Positions 41,118 through 49,605 of a DNA stretch of 64,000 bases are shown one piece after another. A program made the translations under genes and the position numbers. Every line of letters starts with the position of its first letter. Position 1 is the stretch's first letter. The notes beneath the pieces are model-generated. The model had not been told where the DNA came from, searched no databases, and saw nothing but the letters and a program-made list of their open reading frames with translations. Source of the DNA: Sulfobacillus harzensis (GTDB lineage Bacteria > Bacillota > Sulfobacillia > Sulfobacillales > Sulfobacillaceae); contig NZ_JABBVZ010000014.1 of NCBI RefSeq assembly GCF_012933365.1, forward strand, positions 1 through 64,000. Reading direction: 5' to 3'.

Positions 41118-41189
41118 GCCGCGATTTCTCTCTTGAGCATGTGCGGATGCCCATTATCCCATACTAGGCCTACGTTGGGAGGAGCGCGT

Positions 41190-42026
41190 ATGTCCGTCGA
41201 ACAATCAATCTTGTCAGTGATTTCTGGGGGCATAGTCGGGCTCATCCTGGGATTGTTGGGCGGTGGCGGGTCAATTTTAGCGGTGCCACTGTTGCTCTAT
41301 TTGGTACGGCTTCGAAATCCCCATGTTGTGATTGGCACGAGTGCGTTGGCGGTCTCAGTCAATGCGTTTTTCAATCTCTTCACCCATGCGCGAGAAGGTC
41401 ATGTACGTTGGAAGCCCGCATTGGGATTCTCGATACCCGGCATCGTCGGTGCCTTCGTCGGTTCGGAACTCGGAAAACGATTGCACGGCGCAACCTTGCT
41501 CTTTTTGTTTGCGATATTAATGCTGGTAATTGCCGGATTGATGCTGCGGCGCGCTGGGGGTCAACGGCCGGCGGCGCACCCGGAGGTTTCTCGTGTCTCC
41601 CAAGAAGCTGGCGACACGGCGGCGGCGGTTCAACCCGCATCCCGCGTGCAGTGGCCCAAAGTTATTGGGGCGGGATTTCTGGTCGGTGCGCTGTCAGGAT
41701 TCTTTGGCATTGGAGGCGGTTTCTTAATCGTCCCCGCACTGGTGTTTGCCGTGGACTTAAGTTTCATTGAAGCGATCGGCAGCTCTCTCTTAGCTGTCGG
41801 CCTATTTGGGCTAACCACGGCGGTGACCTATTCTCTAGCCGGACTTATCAATTGGTTGGCATTCGTGGAGTTCATTGCCGGGGGAGCGATCGGCGGCATT
41901 CTTGGCACTCGGCTGGCCACCCGGCTTAGCCAACGCCGGGCCGCACTCAATTACATTTTTTCAGGAGTTATTGTTCTGGTCGCCATCTATATGCTCTACA
42001 AGAATGCGTTGGCATTGCATCTTTGA
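41190..42026 (+). CDS. TauE/SafE family sulfite (sulfoacetate) exporter-like protein
   Basis: A 278-residue membrane protein with about eight hydrophobic segments and the two-fold TauE/SafE pattern: GLILGLLGGGGSILAVPLL in the first half and GALSGFFGIGGGFLIVPAL in the second. Members export sulfite or related anions. It is divergent from the persulfide dioxygenase operon and shares its operator, so it probably removes the sulfite made there. GGGAGG lies eight bases before the ATG, 19 codons inside a longer frame. Confidence 0.88.
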   Translation: MSVEQSILSVISGGIVGLILGLLGGGGSILAVPLLLYLVRLRNPHVVIGTSALAVSVNAFFNLFTHAREGHVRWKPALGFSIPGIVGAFVGSELGKRLHGATLLFLFAILMLVIAGLMLRRAGGQRPAAHPEVSRVSQEAGDTAAAVQPASRVQWPKVIGAGFLVGALSGFFGIGGGFLIVPALVFAVDLSFIEAIGSSLLAVGLFGLTTAVTYSLAGLINWLAFVEFIAGGAIGGILGTRLATRLSQRRAALNYIFSGVIVLVAIYMLYKNALALHL

Positions 42027-42059
42027 TACCGTCCCCACGGAACCGACGCGTGAGAAACG

Positions 42060-42106
42060 GGCCGCAGAACACACTGCCGTTTTGGTAATGCGGCCCGCCT
42101 TTTTAA
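42060..42106 (+). terminator. Intrinsic terminator after TauE
   Basis: GGGCCGCA and TGCGGCCC pair as an eight-base stem around a 22-base loop and are followed by GCCTTTTTAAA. It lies 33 bases after the TauE stop codon. Confidence 0.7.
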
Positions 42107-42193
42107 AATCCATCCCCGTAGGTCGCCGAATTCGGATGGATCCTGTAGTCTTCCCTTCTCCCCTAAGGCGCTGTCGTTAACGGACCAAGGCCT

Positions 42194-43363
42194 CTAGCCT
42201 TGACCTTTTTTTGCCAAGATGGTTTTCACCCGAGATTCCAACGACGCAATCGGAAACCAATTGTTGCTTCCATCGTACGCCCAAATTACCTTCCCTTGGC
42301 CGTTAATCAGGGCATACCAAGTGATATCCTGCACGCCAATCTTGTCGGCCACGGCTCCGGTGGTATCGATGGCGACGGGATAGTTCAGATGCCCGGTCTG
42401 CGCCAGCACTTGCTGAAACGCCTTAGGCGACGGCTCTGTGGTTGCCTCGTCCACGGCAATAACCGATGGCAACCCGTGTTGCCTGGCATAGCTTTGATAG
42501 GTGTCGAGCGCTCGCATTTGCTGTGGCACATTGGAAAGCTCACTCAGCCAACTAGCCACAAAGACCAGCAAGTGCGGCTTTCCATCACTTAGCTGTACGC
42601 GACCCGACCCGGTTGCGCTCGGCAACGACGCATGCACGATTTGATGAACCGTGGCCTCCTGAACCAGCGCCTTATGCAACACAGCCTTCGACGTCTTGGT
42701 GGGATGCGGCAAGTTACGGGCTATTTCTTGGGCCAAAACTTCCGCTTGTTGGCCCATGCCCGCATACGCCATTTGCGTCAGGTACAACTTCTTCTCCTGA
42801 CCCCGCGAGTTGATAATATAGACCCCAGGGGTATGATCGATGGCCCCTTTTTGAATAGCCACGTAGATGTCATAGGCTTTCCATACCTTGGAGAGCTGCT
42901 GCTTGCTGCCAGTAGTGAACAGCACTGAATTCATAGTACCGTGGGCTTGGGAATAGGCCCGGACATCCTGTACCGAGGTGGCGGTGGGATTGGCATCCAC
43001 CGCTAACAACTGCACTTCCGATGCCGCTTTGGGTCCCAGCATATTCTTGGCCATGACCATTTCTTCGCTGGTCAACGGACAAATGGTAGTGCACTCGCTG
43101 TCCTCAAACGCCAGCACCACAACCTTGCCGCGATATTGCGAAAGGGATACCGTCTTTCCGAATTGGTCGGTTAACGTAAAGTTGGGGGCCGGACGGTTAT
43201 TCATGGAAGTACCCGGGTCGACATTGGCAGCCGTCGTCGATTGAACCCGGGCTAGGGCCGTGGAATATCCCGATTGTTGACCCGGCTTAGCCGCATGCGT
43301 GGTTCCGCACCCCGCCGCCAAAAGGCCTACCGAAACCATTAGGACCCACCATAGACGTTTCAT
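42194..43363 (-). CDS. Lipoprotein joining an SCO1-like and a TlpA-like domain
   Basis: A 389-residue exported lipoprotein: the signal MKRLWWVLMVSVGLLAAGC ends in a lipobox with Cys19. An SCO1/SenC domain follows, with the copper ligands in SECTTICP and the later His in IDHTPGVYI. The second half is TlpA-like (LLVFVASWLSELS, then YALINGQGKVIWAYDG), but its CxxC is lost. The intact SCO part suggests copper delivery to a terminal oxidase or thiol redox work outside the membrane. AGAGGGGG precedes the start. Confidence 0.82.
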   Translation of the reverse strand: MKRLWWVLMVSVGLLAAGCGTTHAAKPGQQSGYSTALARVQSTTAANVDPGTSMNNRPAPNFTLTDQFGKTVSLSQYRGKVVVLAFEDSECTTICPLTSEEMVMAKNMLGPKAASEVQLLAVDANPTATSVQDVRAYSQAHGTMNSVLFTTGSKQQLSKVWKAYDIYVAIQKGAIDHTPGVYIINSRGQEKKLYLTQMAYAGMGQQAEVLAQEIARNLPHPTKTSKAVLHKALVQEATVHQIVHASLPSATGSGRVQLSDGKPHLLVFVASWLSELSNVPQQMRALDTYQSYARQHGLPSVIAVDEATTEPSPKAFQQVLAQTGHLNYPVAIDTTGAVADKIGVQDITWYALINGQGKVIWAYDGSNNWFPIASLESRVKTILAKKGQG

Positions 43364-44128
43364 GAAGAACCCCCTCTGAACACGTTGGGCATACATAGAT
43401 GATCATGGCATAATCGCTAGAACGCAATCCCCGAAGCCGATGACGTGGACCCCATACGATACCCACCATTCACCTTTTGACCGCTTGTCGAGATCATATT
43501 ACATGATCACCATCGTACGGCAGGAAAATCAGACTTTGCAAGGACTCGAGTTTCCTGAGACACGGCAGCGAAATGAAACAGCATGGCGCCACCCCACAGG
43601 ATGGTGGCGATCGGGTTCGGTCCTGGAGGCAAGATTGGCGGCTGGTGAAGGTCGCTGCAGCATCGTTAAAGACCATCCAGTGTCGGATTGGGACTGGCCT
43701 CTTGAGGGCAGCCGACGCGAGGATAGAAAGGGTCCGGACGGACTTCGCCGTTTCCAGCGTCATGACAATGAATTGGTCACCACCGCTACCAAACTAAAGC
43801 CCATGGCGGCTCGCGCCAAAGAAGGGGGGCGATGCCCCGTTCGCTTCGTCGTTCGCCGAGTGCCGCATACTGCCAGGAAGCGTCGTTCCTGCCCAGGCAC
43901 TTCGCTCTCCTCCCACTGGCCCATCAGTCCAATAGGGCGGTCCTTGCCCCCGCAGGAGCGCCGTTTCTCAAAGCCAATGCCCGGCCGATGAAGCGGCAAT
44001 CGCCAGCCGTCTCCGAGAGACTGCCTGCCGGAGTCCCACTATTGATATAAATAGCGGGCCAAAATCGTTAAACCTTCCGACGAACTAAACCTGTCCCTTA
44101 TTCCAAACCGCCGTAGGGCTTTTCAGGA
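43364..44128. other. Long stretch without a recognisable gene
   Basis: Frames up to 183 codons are open on the plus strand (43440-43991) and shorter ones on the minus, but they lack ribosome-binding sites, are rich in Arg, Pro and Cys in the manner of shadow frames, and match nothing I know. The region may hold promoters for the flanking divergent genes or decayed sequence. Confidence 0.35.
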
Positions 44129-44869
44129 GTGATACTGACGAACTCGAACATCGAACGACGCGGCATCAGTGCAGAACGAGCTAATGCAATCAACCGAAAA
44201 CGGCTGGTTGTCCTAAGGAACGAACGACTGACGGCGCTTGCCGCTGCCGTACTGTTGGTGCTTTTCCTTATCGACCTGGTATTCACTGCCGATCTCAGAA
44301 AGTTTATCTTGGTGCACATTTTCATCGGGACGCTCTTGGCTGGGCCCTTGGTGGTGAAGCTGGCCAGTGTCGGCTATCGATTTTTCAGCTATTACTCCAA
44401 ATCGCCGGCGTTCGTCGAGAAGGGCCCACCCAATATTTGGCTCCGGCTGTTGGCGCCGTTTCTCATCCTGCTGACGGCGACCCTGTTTCTCAGTGGATTG
44501 GCGTTGGCTCTGGAAGGCGCGCCTGACAACAGACTGGTGTTTTTAATTCACGCCGGTAGCGCCGCGCTGTGGCTTCCCCTCATCGTCGTACATGTGTATG
44601 CCCACATTCGATTGGTCCCCCGCTCACTGCGCAAGGAGTGGAGCCAACCCTCCGGAATGTCGGTATCAGGCCGCGTCAAGCGTCTGCGCACCACTGTCAT
44701 TTCCCTCATTATCGGCGCCATCGCTGCGATCCTCCTAACGGCCGCATCGACACCATGGCTCCATGCGCCGATACAGCACGGGATTCCAAGCCCTATCATT
44801 TTAGGGGTCGTAGTGTCCATCGTGGGGCTCTTCATTGCCGTACCCTTGTTGCGAAATGCCCGAGACTAA
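44129..44869 (+). CDS. Four- to six-segment membrane protein with conserved histidines
   Basis: About 246 residues with hydrophobic segments near 35-53, 60-80, 107-127, 137-158, 190-207 and 220-240. Histidines in ILVHIFIGTLL, FLIHAGSAALWLPLIVVHVYAHIRLVP lie within or near segments in a spacing reminiscent of DUF4405 or cytochrome b561-like proteins, so heme binding is possible. The start is unclear: the first GTG overlaps the CAGGAG box, and a CTG six bases after it is an alternative. Confidence 0.6.
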   Translation: MILTNSNIERRGISAERANAINRKRLVVLRNERLTALAAAVLLVLFLIDLVFTADLRKFILVHIFIGTLLAGPLVVKLASVGYRFFSYYSKSPAFVEKGPPNIWLRLLAPFLILLTATLFLSGLALALEGAPDNRLVFLIHAGSAALWLPLIVVHVYAHIRLVPRSLRKEWSQPSGMSVSGRVKRLRTTVISLIIGAIAAILLTAASTPWLHAPIQHGIPSPIILGVVVSIVGLFIAVPLLRNARD

Positions 44870-45017
44870 GGGAGCGCTCGCAGTTATCACGAATCGCGCC
44901 GGCGGCGCCTAGCCGCGCTCTTAGCAACGCACTGGGAATTCCCGAACGGCTCACGTATAGGCCAATCCGTTAGGGGCATCCTACCTCGCAAAACCTGCTG
45001 AGGAAGGAAGACCTACG

Positions 45018-45260
45018 GTGAAGAGACACGTTTTTCGTTTAACGTTTGCGGCTGCCACTATGGCTCTTGCCGGACTGGCTATGGCGACCGGTGCCAGCGA
45101 CGCGGCGACGCTCCCAGCCAGCACGAGCCAGCCTACCGCATCCAGCAGCACTTGGATCCTCTATCACAAGCATCAAGCGATGATTGAACGGCATGAATCG
45201 CTCGCTCATGGGCAGTCTCCGCTCCCAGCCGACGAGCCGGACAAGTCCGGATTGCCCTAA
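45018..45260 (+). CDS. Small secreted protein
   Basis: An 80-residue protein with a signal peptide (KRHVFRLTFAAATMALAGLA, cleavage after ASDA likely). The mature part of about 50 residues is Ser/Thr/Pro-rich and ends PLPADEPDKSGLP; it carries HKHQAMIERHESLAHG, rich in histidine. The GTG start follows GAGGAAGGAAG. A terminator hairpin lies downstream. No family recognised. Confidence 0.5.
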   Translation: MKRHVFRLTFAAATMALAGLAMATGASDAATLPASTSQPTASSSTWILYHKHQAMIERHESLAHGQSPLPADEPDKSGLP

Positions 45261-45333
45261 AAGAGACGGAGCAAGTCATGCGCGAAAAACCATCGCATAG
45301 GCGACGCGACCCATTGCCGTCCGACATTTTTCG

Positions 45334-45353
45334 ACCCGCGCAACTGCGCGGGT
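45334..45353 (+). terminator. Hairpin downstream of the small secreted protein
   Basis: ACCCGCGC and GCGCGGGT pair perfectly around AACT. TCGTTGCATTT follows, a weak T-rich tail. Confidence 0.55.
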
Positions 45354-45427
45354 TCGTTGCATTTCGCCCCTATCATCCGTTAAAACCATGATACCTCTAT
45401 TACGTCTCGGGAGAGGACACAATAATC

Positions 45428-45991
45428 GTGGCTATCTATAACCAACTGCTTGGGCTCTGGATTCGCATCGGGCTCCATTTATTTCCGCCCGTAATCCACC
45501 CCATGCTGGTTCATTTTCCTATTGTTTTGCTGTATGGCAGCCTCTTGACCACGCTGCTCAGTTTTGTTTGGCGGGACCGGGAACGCTTCTTTGACCGCGC
45601 AAGCTTTTGGCTCTTGGTGCTGGGCCTTATTGCTGGCGTAGTGGCGGCAGCGGCCGGGGTCATCTCGGAACAGTATGTACACTGGACCCCCACAACAAAC
45701 CAGTTGCTAAGCCGTCATCAAGGCTACGCCGTTTTGACGGGCGTGTTTACCATTGTGGCATTGGCGGTGCGGCTTTGGGCGCGATATCCCCGTGTGTCGA
45801 GGGACGGCGGTTGGAGCTTCGCGGGAACCGGCCATGGGCGGCCCACCCTGCTTTCGCTGGTTTTTCTCGTCGCCGCTGTGGGGATGATCACCCTCACCGC
45901 GTCGCTGGGCGGCACCATGGTCTACCAATACGGCGTAGGAGTACACGGCCTCCTCTATCATACGCCGTCCCCGTTGTCTGCTCACCCATAG
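45428..45991 (+). CDS. DUF2231 family membrane protein
   Basis: A 187-residue protein with four hydrophobic segments. The N-terminal FPPVIHPMLVHFPIVLLYGSLL is the DUF2231 signature, with His residues at the membrane face, and HQGYAVLTGVFTIVALAVRLWAR and LTASLGGTMVYQYGVGV follow. These proteins are often found with exported redox proteins and are suspected to bind heme. The start is GTG behind GGGAGAGG. It is followed by a lipoprotein gene 82 bases on, possibly co-transcribed. Confidence 0.78.
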   Translation: MAIYNQLLGLWIRIGLHLFPPVIHPMLVHFPIVLLYGSLLTTLLSFVWRDRERFFDRASFWLLVLGLIAGVVAAAAGVISEQYVHWTPTTNQLLSRHQGYAVLTGVFTIVALAVRLWARYPRVSRDGGWSFAGTGHGRPTLLSLVFLVAAVGMITLTASLGGTMVYQYGVGVHGLLYHTPSPLSAHP

Positions 45992-46073
45992 CTCAGGACC
46001 TGATCCGTCGCTCAGTGCCCGAACGGATATAGCAAAGAGCATTTGACTAACTACTTAACAGAAGGAGCTCCCC

Positions 46074-47213
46074 ATGAAACACACGTCTAGCGCTGTTGGC
46101 CTACTTCTTGCCCTGTCAGCGGGCATTGCCGGTTGCGGAATTGGAGGGTCGCAGGGATCACATACCGCCTCCCCTTCCACCCACTCGCATCACCACGCCA
46201 AGACGCCCCATGCGGCGGCGAACATTCCATGGGGCGCGAGCCGGGCTAGTAAAATCCTCCCCGGCGATGTCTTAATCGCCGATGCCGGGAGCAATCGGAT
46301 TCTATTAGTGACCCCTCAGAAAAAAATTGTTTGGCAATATCCGAAGCCAGGACAGCCCTCGAAGCTTCATGACAACGACGACGTATTCTTTGGGCCGCAC
46401 TTCGACGAAATCATCACCAATCAAGAGGGCTACAACGTCGTTTCGATCCTCAACTTCAAGACACGGAAAATTGTCTGGAACTATGGGCATGGTGGGGTCC
46501 CAGGAAGCCAGCCTGGCTATTTAAACACTCCGGATGACGCTTTCCTCTATCAGACCCCAAAGGGCGACGAGATTACGGTCGCTGACATCAAAAACCAACG
46601 CATTCTCTTCATTTCTCGGAAATCGCACCGCATCATCAAGCAATATGGGCAAACAGGCGTGATGGCCATCAATCCACCGACCACCTATTCCGCCCCGAAC
46701 GGGGACTTCCCCGCGCCCAACGGCGGCATGCTGGTCACCCAGATTAACGGGAATGACGCCATCCTCTTGAATCGGAACAATCAGGTGCAATATACGGTGC
46801 ATTTTCCGTCGAAGTTCTACTATCCGTCAGACGCCAACTTTACCCCGCACGGGAACATTATCGTCGCGTTTTATACCAATCCCGGAGCGATCGTCGAAAT
46901 GAGCCCCAGCGGCCGTGTTCTCTGGACCTATTACGTCACCCAAGGTCCCGGAAAGCTGAACCAGCCGTCTTTGGCTGTCAAGCTCTCCAATGGCATGGTG
47001 CTGTTAAACGACGACCACAACGATCGGGTCATCGTCATCAATCCCAAGACCAACCAAATCGTCTGGCAGTATGGGCATACGGGCGTACCCGGTACCGCCC
47101 CGGGCTATCTCAACATTCCCGATGGGCTGGACGTGCTTCCGGCCGGCGTAACCCCCGGCGGTAAAAACGGTATCGGGGGCCATCTGTGGAGCTATCCTGG
47201 AAATGGTCTCTAG
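46074..47213 (+). CDS. Beta-propeller lipoprotein (PQQ/NHL or arylsulfotransferase-like)
   Basis: A 379-residue exported lipoprotein. The signal ends at the lipobox IAGC (Cys21), then a His/Ser/Thr-rich linker. The rest is made of repeated blades such as DVLIADAGSNRILLVTPQKK, KIVWNYGHGGVPGSQPGYLN and QIVWQYGHTGVPGTAPGYLN, the last two nearly identical. This is a PQQ-like or NHL-like propeller. A GAAGGAG site precedes the ATG. The ligand is unknown; a role in extracellular redox or scaffolding is possible. Confidence 0.75.
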   Translation: MKHTSSAVGLLLALSAGIAGCGIGGSQGSHTASPSTHSHHHAKTPHAAANIPWGASRASKILPGDVLIADAGSNRILLVTPQKKIVWQYPKPGQPSKLHDNDDVFFGPHFDEIITNQEGYNVVSILNFKTRKIVWNYGHGGVPGSQPGYLNTPDDAFLYQTPKGDEITVADIKNQRILFISRKSHRIIKQYGQTGVMAINPPTTYSAPNGDFPAPNGGMLVTQINGNDAILLNRNNQVQYTVHFPSKFYYPSDANFTPHGNIIVAFYTNPGAIVEMSPSGRVLWTYYVTQGPGKLNQPSLAVKLSNGMVLLNDDHNDRVIVINPKTNQIVWQYGHTGVPGTAPGYLNIPDGLDVLPAGVTPGGKNGIGGHLWSYPGNGL

Positions 47214-47593
47214 ACACGTGGCCTAAAACCTAGCTTATTTGGCGACCAGAGGTGCGTGGCTTGCATCTCTGGAATCTTTTTACGCGTGTTAGAAGCCTTG
47301 AAATGAGCACCCTTGTTTGCCTGATTTAAGAGAAGTAGTCGCCTTCGATCCCATGCCTGACCCTCACCATGTATTGCTACGAGCCGACCCATCAAGCAAC
47401 ACAATTGTCCTGCAAGTCCTAGCGACGCCCCGGGTGCTCCGCGTGCCTGCATGGACAAAGGCGAATGCAAATGCGACGAGGCCTCGACGCTTCGCGACGG
47501 AGCGAGGCGCGTGGTCGGAGACTGAGACGCCACACCGCATCCTGTCAGCAGCAACACGACCAGTCCCAAGCCCACAACGGTTCGTCCCTTCAT
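47210..47593 (-). CDS. Possible lipoprotein fragment
   Basis: The frame starts MKGRTVVGLGLVVLLLTGCG, a convincing lipoprotein signal with lipobox LLTGC. The sequence after it (LAPSRSVEASSHLHSPL and onward) shows no recognisable fold and ends antisense to the end of the propeller gene. The site GGGAGG is 15 bases from the ATG, too far. I read it as either a short unknown lipoprotein or the remains of a longer one broken by frameshift. Confidence 0.3.
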   Translation of the reverse strand: MKGRTVVGLGLVVLLLTGCGVASQSPTTRLAPSRSVEASSHLHSPLSMQARGAPGASLGLAGQLCCLMGRLVAIHGEGQAWDRRRLLLLNQANKGAHFKASNTRKKIPEMQATHLWSPNKLGFRPRV

Positions 47594-47925
47594 CCTTGAC
47601 ACCGGGAACCTCCCATGCACATTTCTGTGACGCGAACAGAGAATCTTGACGACAGCATACCACCCCCCTTACTTGCATGAATGCCTTTGGGTTAACTTTC
47701 TCCAAAACCCGCCGGGTATTAAGAAAGCCCTATGGACACGGGCGCGTGGGCTCACTCTGGCCGCGACATCCGTTCTTATAGCCCAAGGGACGCCAAGTGG
47801 GCGCCCACTCGAGCATTCTCTAAGCCCCGCAGCCACTTTTGCAGTCACGGTAACAGTTTGGCAATACCTCTGTGGGTTACTAACACTGGGACGTAACCCA
47901 AAATCGCAAAGGGGTGGCGACACTC
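47594..47925. other. Intergenic stretch
   Basis: No gene is supported here. It should hold the promoter of the repeat protein that follows; the only visible element is AAAGGGG about 12 bases before its ATG. Confidence 0.35.
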
Positions 47926-49038
47926 ATGTTCAAGTTCGCTTCATGGATTGCTGTTGGCTTGTTCGCTGGAGTCGGTTCAATGGCCGCCGTGGCCGCGACG
48001 CACCACGCCAATAGTGCGGCTGCCCGTGCCACGGTGTCAGCTGGAACATTTCTCGGTGCCAACCATGGAACGACCGCAACGCCGAACTGGCAGGGCCACC
48101 ACGGCTTGATGGGAACGCTCGGAACGGACGCAGCCCAGGCGCTCAACATCGCGCCCAGCACTCTCAAAACGGATCTTCAGAAAGGCAAGAGCTTGGCAGC
48201 TATCGCCCAAGCGCAGGGATCATCCACCAAGGCATTAGAAGCAACCTTGCTGAAAGATGCCACGGCGCAGATTCAGTCGGCCGTGTCGGCGGGCAAGCTG
48301 ACATCCGTTGAGGCTTCCCGACTCAAGGCGCACCTCCCCACGATAATCAAGAAATTGGTGACGATACCTCTGGCGCACCCGTGGGGGCTCATGGCCCCGC
48401 ACCGCCTGGGGTTCATGCGACCCCTCTGCACGGACGCAGCCCAGGCGCTCAACATCGCGCCCAGCACTCTCAAAACAGATCTTCAGAAAGGCGAGAGCTT
48501 GGCGACCATCGCCCAAGCGCAGGGATCATCCACCAAGGCATTAGAAGCAACCTTGCTGAAAGATGCCACCGCACAGATTCAGTCAGCCGTGTCGGCGGGC
48601 AAGCTGACATCCGTTGAGGCTTCCCGACTCAAAGCGCACCTCCCCACGATAATCAAGAAATTGGTGACGATACCTCTAGCGCACCCGTGGGGGCTCATGG
48701 CCCCGCACCGCATGGGGTTCATGCGGCCCCTCCGCACGGACGCAGCCCAGGCGCTCAACATCTCGCCCAGCACTCTCAAAACAGATCTTCAGAAAGGCGA
48801 GAGCTTGGCAGCTATCGCCCACGCGCATGGATCATCCACCAAGGCATTAGAAGCAACCTTGCTGAAAGATGCCACGGCGCAGATTCAGTCAGCCCTGTCG
48901 GCGGGCAAGCTGACGCCGGCGAGGGCAACGCAGATGGAATCCCATTTAAACACGGTGATTGACCGCTGGGTGACCGGAAGCATGCACGCCCCCGGTCATA
49001 AGTGGGGTCCCGGTCCCCATGCGCCGTCGGCAACGTAG
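47926..49038 (+). CDS. Secreted protein with three tandem 102-residue repeats
   Basis: A 370-residue exported protein. The signal peptide is FKFASWIAVGLFAGVGSMAA with likely cleavage after AVAA. Three repeats follow, each with AAQALNIAPSTLKTDLQKG, SLAAIAQAQGSSTKALEATL and AQIQSAVSAGKLTSVEASRL, the third shortened at its end. The helical pattern resembles secreted proteins with 'LT..QA..L' helices of unknown function in Firmicutes and Actinobacteria. It has no cysteine in the signal-flanking region, so it is not a lipoprotein. The near-identity of the copies implies recent expansion. Confidence 0.7.
   Translation: MFKFASWIAVGLFAGVGSMAAVAATHHANSAAARATVSAGTFLGANHGTTATPNWQGHHGLMGTLGTDAAQALNIAPSTLKTDLQKGKSLAAIAQAQGSSTKALEATLLKDATAQIQSAVSAGKLTSVEASRLKAHLPTIIKKLVTIPLAHPWGLMAPHRLGFMRPLCTDAAQALNIAPSTLKTDLQKGESLATIAQAQGSSTKALEATLLKDATAQIQSAVSAGKLTSVEASRLKAHLPTIIKKLVTIPLAHPWGLMAPHRMGFMRPLRTDAAQALNISPSTLKTDLQKGESLAAIAHAHGSSTKALEATLLKDATAQIQSALSAGKLTPARATQMESHLNTVIDRWVTGSMHAPGHKWGPGPHAPSAT
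48124..48960. repeat. Three direct repeats of 306 bases
   Basis: The sequence ACGGACGCAGCCCAGGCGCT recurs at 48124, 48430 and 48736, exactly 306 bases apart, and the following coding sequence is almost identical between copies. 306 is a multiple of three, so the frame is kept. Copy number may vary between strains. Confidence 0.85.
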
Positions 49039-49063
49039 CCTGAAGCATCTCTGGCAACAATCG

Positions 49064-49096
49064 GAAGTCCTGGACGTCAACTCCAGGGCTTCTTTA
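49064..49096 (+). terminator. Terminator after the repeat protein
   Basis: GAAGTCCTGGA and TCCAGGGCTTC pair as an 11-base stem (one G-T pair) around CGTCAAC and are followed by TTTATCG. Confidence 0.6.
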
Positions 49097-49605
49097 TCGT
49101 TCGCAACCGCCGGCGTACGCCCACCCGCGACCTTGTGCAGTTGACCCGCCGACAGCCTGCTCTGGACTCCATCTCTTAGAACAAAGCATGACCTTTCCTG
49201 ATCAATTCTCTAGACCAACCGTGGCCTTGGAACCGCCGTATGGATGGTACGAGACATTCAGCAACGCTACTTCCCACTCAGCCAGATGCCCCACAAGACG
49301 CAAAGCGGTACGGCAAATTAGCTGCGAAACGCGTCAGATTCCGGTCCCGACAACTTAAGTGCTGTGACTTCAAACACGTTTTCTGGAACGGGGGCGCCCT
49401 GCGTGTGCGTCCCCGTTGAAGTGATGCCATCCGTCAGTAAGCAGCGCGCTTGCTGAGAGTCCCGCAGTCCATGGGGTCGTTGTCTTCCCGGATATCCAAA
49501 ATGGCGTCGTCCAATCGGTCCGGCGATAAAACCGATGCATCATCCGTAAACGGAGTAGTTGAGCGCGGTCAATCAAACAGGCCATTTGGCAGCGCCATTG
49601 TACCG
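49097..49605. other. Stretch without a recognisable gene
   Basis: No frame here has both a start signal and a plausible protein. The stretch separates the repeat-protein terminator from the end of the hydrogenase-4-like operon. I see no repeats or structural RNA. Confidence 0.35.

Noticed and set aside
43440-43991. A 183-codon plus-strand frame
   Set aside because: Shadow-like composition, no ribosome-binding site and no recognised motif.
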